From the NCBI GenBank assembly GCA_012965485.1, contig DTSF01000262.1, positions 1 to 8,294 on the forward strand: 8,294 nt of DNA, in the 5' to 3' direction. Position 1 is the stretch's first letter. The number at the start of each line of letters is the position of its first letter. Shown here one piece after another: positions 7,089 to 8,294 of this stretch. This DNA is from Dehalococcoidia bacterium (GTDB lineage Bacteria > Chloroflexota > Dehalococcoidia > SAR202 > UBA826). The notes under the pieces are model-generated. The model worked only from the letters and a program-made list of their open reading frames with translations. It was not told the origin of the DNA and did not search any database. Made by a program: the position numbers and the translations under genes.

Positions 7089-7095
7089 ACATAAA

Positions 7096-7100
7096 CCTTT
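7096..7100 (-). promoter_or_regulatory. Ribosome binding site that decides the TTG start of the PHP gene
   Basis: AAAGG on the minus strand ends 7 nt before TTG at 7088-7086, which is ideal spacing. The nearby ATG at 7092-7090 is only 3 nt from this site, is out of frame, and reaches TAA after three codons (ATG TTT GTT TAA). TTG is therefore the better start for the PHP protein. Confidence 0.7.
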
Positions 7101-7103
7101 ATG

Positions 7104-7126
7104 CCAACCTATACATTCTAAGTTGG
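7104..7126. repeat. Imperfect inverted repeat covering the -10 box before the PHP gene
   Basis: On the minus strand CCAACTTA (7126-7119) and TAGGTTGG (7111-7104) are complementary at 7 of 8 positions around a 7-bp spacer. The repeat spans the candidate -10 hexamer (7120-7115) and the predicted transcription start. That is a classic place for a repressor site. It is short enough that chance is possible. Confidence 0.35.
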
Positions 7127-7143
7127 GGTCTGCGGCGATTCAA
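7115..7143 (-). promoter_or_regulatory. Candidate sigma-70-like promoter for the PHP gene (and mgtE)
   Basis: TTGAAT (7143-7138) and TAGAAT (7120-7115) are separated by exactly 17 bp and match the -35 and -10 consensus at 4 and 5 of 6 positions. Transcription would begin near 7108 and give a leader of about 20 nt carrying the AAAGG ribosome site. The promoter lies wholly in the 78-bp gap after the membrane-protein gene, so the PHP gene could be expressed apart from ispE. Confidence 0.55.
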
Positions 7144-7166
7144 GTCTTAATTAGGAATAAATGAAC

Positions 7167-7580
7167 TCATATAGCCAAATACGGTATCAGCCACCCGAAA
7201 ATTAAGAGAAATCCTCCCACTATACCGAGCATTGGTCGGAAAATCAGTGAGAGGAATTTATAGGATATAACTAAAAATAGAAGGGAAATGCCGATCACGA
7301 AGAAGGTGTAGAAAAAATTAGGACTAAATAACCCGGATCCCGGTCTTATATCCGATAAGTAAGAGAATAGAAGAGCAAACAGTATGCCTATCACCACGCA
7401 AGTAGGGTTCCAAACCATTAGCGAAGACAAAATTATCTTGGAAGGAGCTAGCGTACTGAACAAATCATTTATAGCACCTATACCGTTTCTGTACATAACG
7501 AAAATGGCAAAACATCCAAAGGCAACCGACATCGATGCAAAAAGTAATCCGGATGCCGCTCCTGCTATTAAGATATTCAT
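7167..7580 (-). CDS. Membrane protein of unknown function, four predicted helices, coupled to ispE
   Basis: I do not recognise a family for this 137-residue protein. It is very hydrophobic, with four likely membrane helices (about residues 4-28, 54-74, 88-108 and 113-135). Polar segments between them include MYRNGIGAINDLFS and SDIRPGSGLFSPN. There are no catalytic or metal-binding motifs and no cleavable signal peptide. The first helix is glycine- and alanine-rich (AGAASGLLFASMSVAFG). The ATG at 7580 is well supported: AGGG (7591-7588) is 7 nt upstream and lies inside the last codons of ispE, whose stop is 3 bp before this start. The gene therefore belongs to the ispE transcript and is probably translated by coupled ribosomes. 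That position does not by itself mean a role in isoprenoid synthesis. The strict spacing and clean start argue that it is a real gene. Confidence 0.7.
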   Translation of the reverse strand: MNILIAGAASGLLFASMSVAFGCFAIFVMYRNGIGAINDLFSTLAPSKIILSSLMVWNPTCVVIGILFALLFSYLSDIRPGSGLFSPNFFYTFFVIGISLLFLVISYKFLSLIFRPMLGIVGGFLLIFGWLIPYLAI

Positions 7581-7583
7581 AAA

Positions 7584-8294
7584 CTAACCCTGAAATTTAT
7601 CCCGTGAAACATTGTCAACAACGTAAGATTCCAATTGATGTTTGTGAGTTAGTAACAAAGATAGTGCAGTCGCTATTTCCTTGCGTTTGACTATTGTGAA
7701 TAAAGAGGGGCCGCTACCGGCCAGGTGAATTTCTTGTACCCCTACTTGATTAAAGATACAAAGTGCCTTTTTTATACTAGGGAAGGTCTCCTTTGCGACG
7801 TCCAGAAAGCCATTGAACATTAATTGAGAGGGACAATCTCCCCCATTTCTTATACGCGCCTCAAGTTTTCGAGATAAGCCGCCGGAGGTATACCTATCTT
7901 CTCCTAGATAGGAGTACATAGATTTTGTTTTCTCTTCTAGTTTAAGGTCAGGCACAATAATCACAATCCAACCCACCTCACAATCGGGTAGTTCCCGAAT
8001 TAACTCTCCTCTGCCTTGAACAAATGAAGTCCCGCCTTCTAGAAAAAAAGGTACGTCTGATCCAATTGTAGAAGCAAACGCAATTAGTTCGGTCAGTGGA
8101 AGATTTAAACTCCAAATTTTATTAAGAATTTTAATAGCTGCAGCAGCATCACTGCTTCCACCTCCTAGCCCGGCTGATACAGGGATTTGCTTCTCTAAAA
8201 CCATTCTAGCTCCAAAATTCACAGCATATTCTTCACGCATATTTTTTGCAGCTAAATAAACAATATTTTCATTTGGGTTTAAAGTAAAACCAGG
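7584..8294 (-). CDS. ispE: 4-diphosphocytidyl-2-C-methyl-D-erythritol kinase, 5'-truncated by window edge
   Basis: IspE is a cytoplasmic GHMP kinase. It phosphorylates the 2-hydroxyl of CDP-methylerythritol with ATP, the fourth step of the MEP route to IPP and DMAPP. The frame stays open to the last base, and the 18 residues before the ATG at 8240 (including NPNENIVYLAAKN) match the family's conserved segment. That ATG is therefore internal. About 236 of the usual 280-290 residues are visible. The N-terminal strand with the catalytic lysine is missing. Key motifs present are the ATP-binding loop IPVSAGLGGGSSDAAAA (visible residues 37-53), GSDVPFFLEGG (78-88) with the expected catalytic Asp at residue 80, GRGE, and the C-terminal GHMP motif AGSGPSLFTIV. 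The stop is TAG at 7586-7584, followed after 3 bp by a small membrane-protein gene. It is likely the upstream member of the minus-strand unit here. Confidence 0.95.
   Translation of the reverse strand, partial: PGFTLNPNENIVYLAAKNMREEYAVNFGARMVLEKQIPVSAGLGGGSSDAAAAIKILNKIWSLNLPLTELIAFASTIGSDVPFFLEGGTSFVQGRGELIRELPDCEVGWIVIIVPDLKLEEKTKSMYSYLGEDRYTSGGLSRKLEARIRNGGDCPSQLMFNGFLDVAKETFPSIKKALCIFNQVGVQEIHLAGSGPSLFTIVKRKEIATALSLLLTHKHQLESYVVDNVSRDKFQG
7588..7591 (-). promoter_or_regulatory. Ribosome binding site inside the end of ispE
   Basis: AGGG is formed by the final CAG GGT codons of ispE, just before its TAG, and is 7 nt from the ATG at 7580. Ribosomes finishing ispE would cover this site, which links translation of the two genes. 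Confidence 0.6.

Noticed and set aside
7089..7166. tRNA or small RNA gene in the gap between the membrane protein and PHP genes
   Set aside because: The only pairing is the short CCAAC/GTTGG repeat. No cloverleaf arms or TTCGAATC-like T-loop are seen, and the gap is better explained by promoter elements.
8238..8240. ATG as the start of ispE
   Set aside because: The frame continues upstream without a stop through a conserved IspE segment (NENIVYLAAKN), so this Met is internal and the true start is outside the window.
1..8294. A novel defence, mobile or secretion system
   Set aside because: All recognised genes are core metabolism, transport or membrane functions. There are no nuclease, transposase, toxin, phage or repeat-array signatures on either strand.

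Overview
This window holds nine protein genes, two of them cut by the window edges. It looks like an ordinary, densely packed, moderately AT-rich bacterial chromosome (about 40% G+C by eye). I found no rRNA, tRNA, CRISPR array, insertion sequence, phage gene or plasmid gene. Gaps between genes are short, the longest being 121 bp, so no stretch over 300 bp lacks a gene. The bacterium makes isoprenoids by the MEP pathway (IspE), has molybdenum cofactor synthesis (MoeA) and branched-chain amino acid transamination (IlvE). The style of the proteins reminds me of Chloroflexota (Dehalococcoidia/SAR202-like), but this is an impression from memory, not a search result.

Plus strand, 1-4887: the C-terminal two thirds of pheT (Phe-tRNA synthetase beta chain) is followed after 14 bp by moeA (molybdopterin molybdenumtransferase, with an odd His-rich N-terminus). 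A 69-bp gap then holds a perfect TATAAT box next to a 7+7 inverted repeat, and ilvE follows with a strong Shine-Dalgarno site. After ilvE come a 102-residue three-helix membrane protein of unknown function and a PAP2-type membrane phosphatase. These last two overlap by one base (TGATG).

Minus strand, 8294-4877: ispE (5' end outside the window) is followed after 3 bp by a 137-residue four-helix membrane protein of unknown function. A 78-bp gap carries a good sigma-70-like promoter with an imperfect inverted repeat over its -10 box. Then come a PHP-domain phosphoesterase with a TTG start, a 121-bp gap, and mgtE (CBS-domain Mg2+ transporter). The 3' ends of mgtE and the PAP2 gene overlap by 11 bp, so two convergent units meet with no intergenic terminator.

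The genes are mostly housekeeping, and I see no evidence of a new multi-gene system. The points most worth a second look are the PAP2 protein that lacks two expected motif residues, its coupled small membrane partner, the small membrane protein coupled to ispE, and the two inverted-repeat/promoter arrangements.
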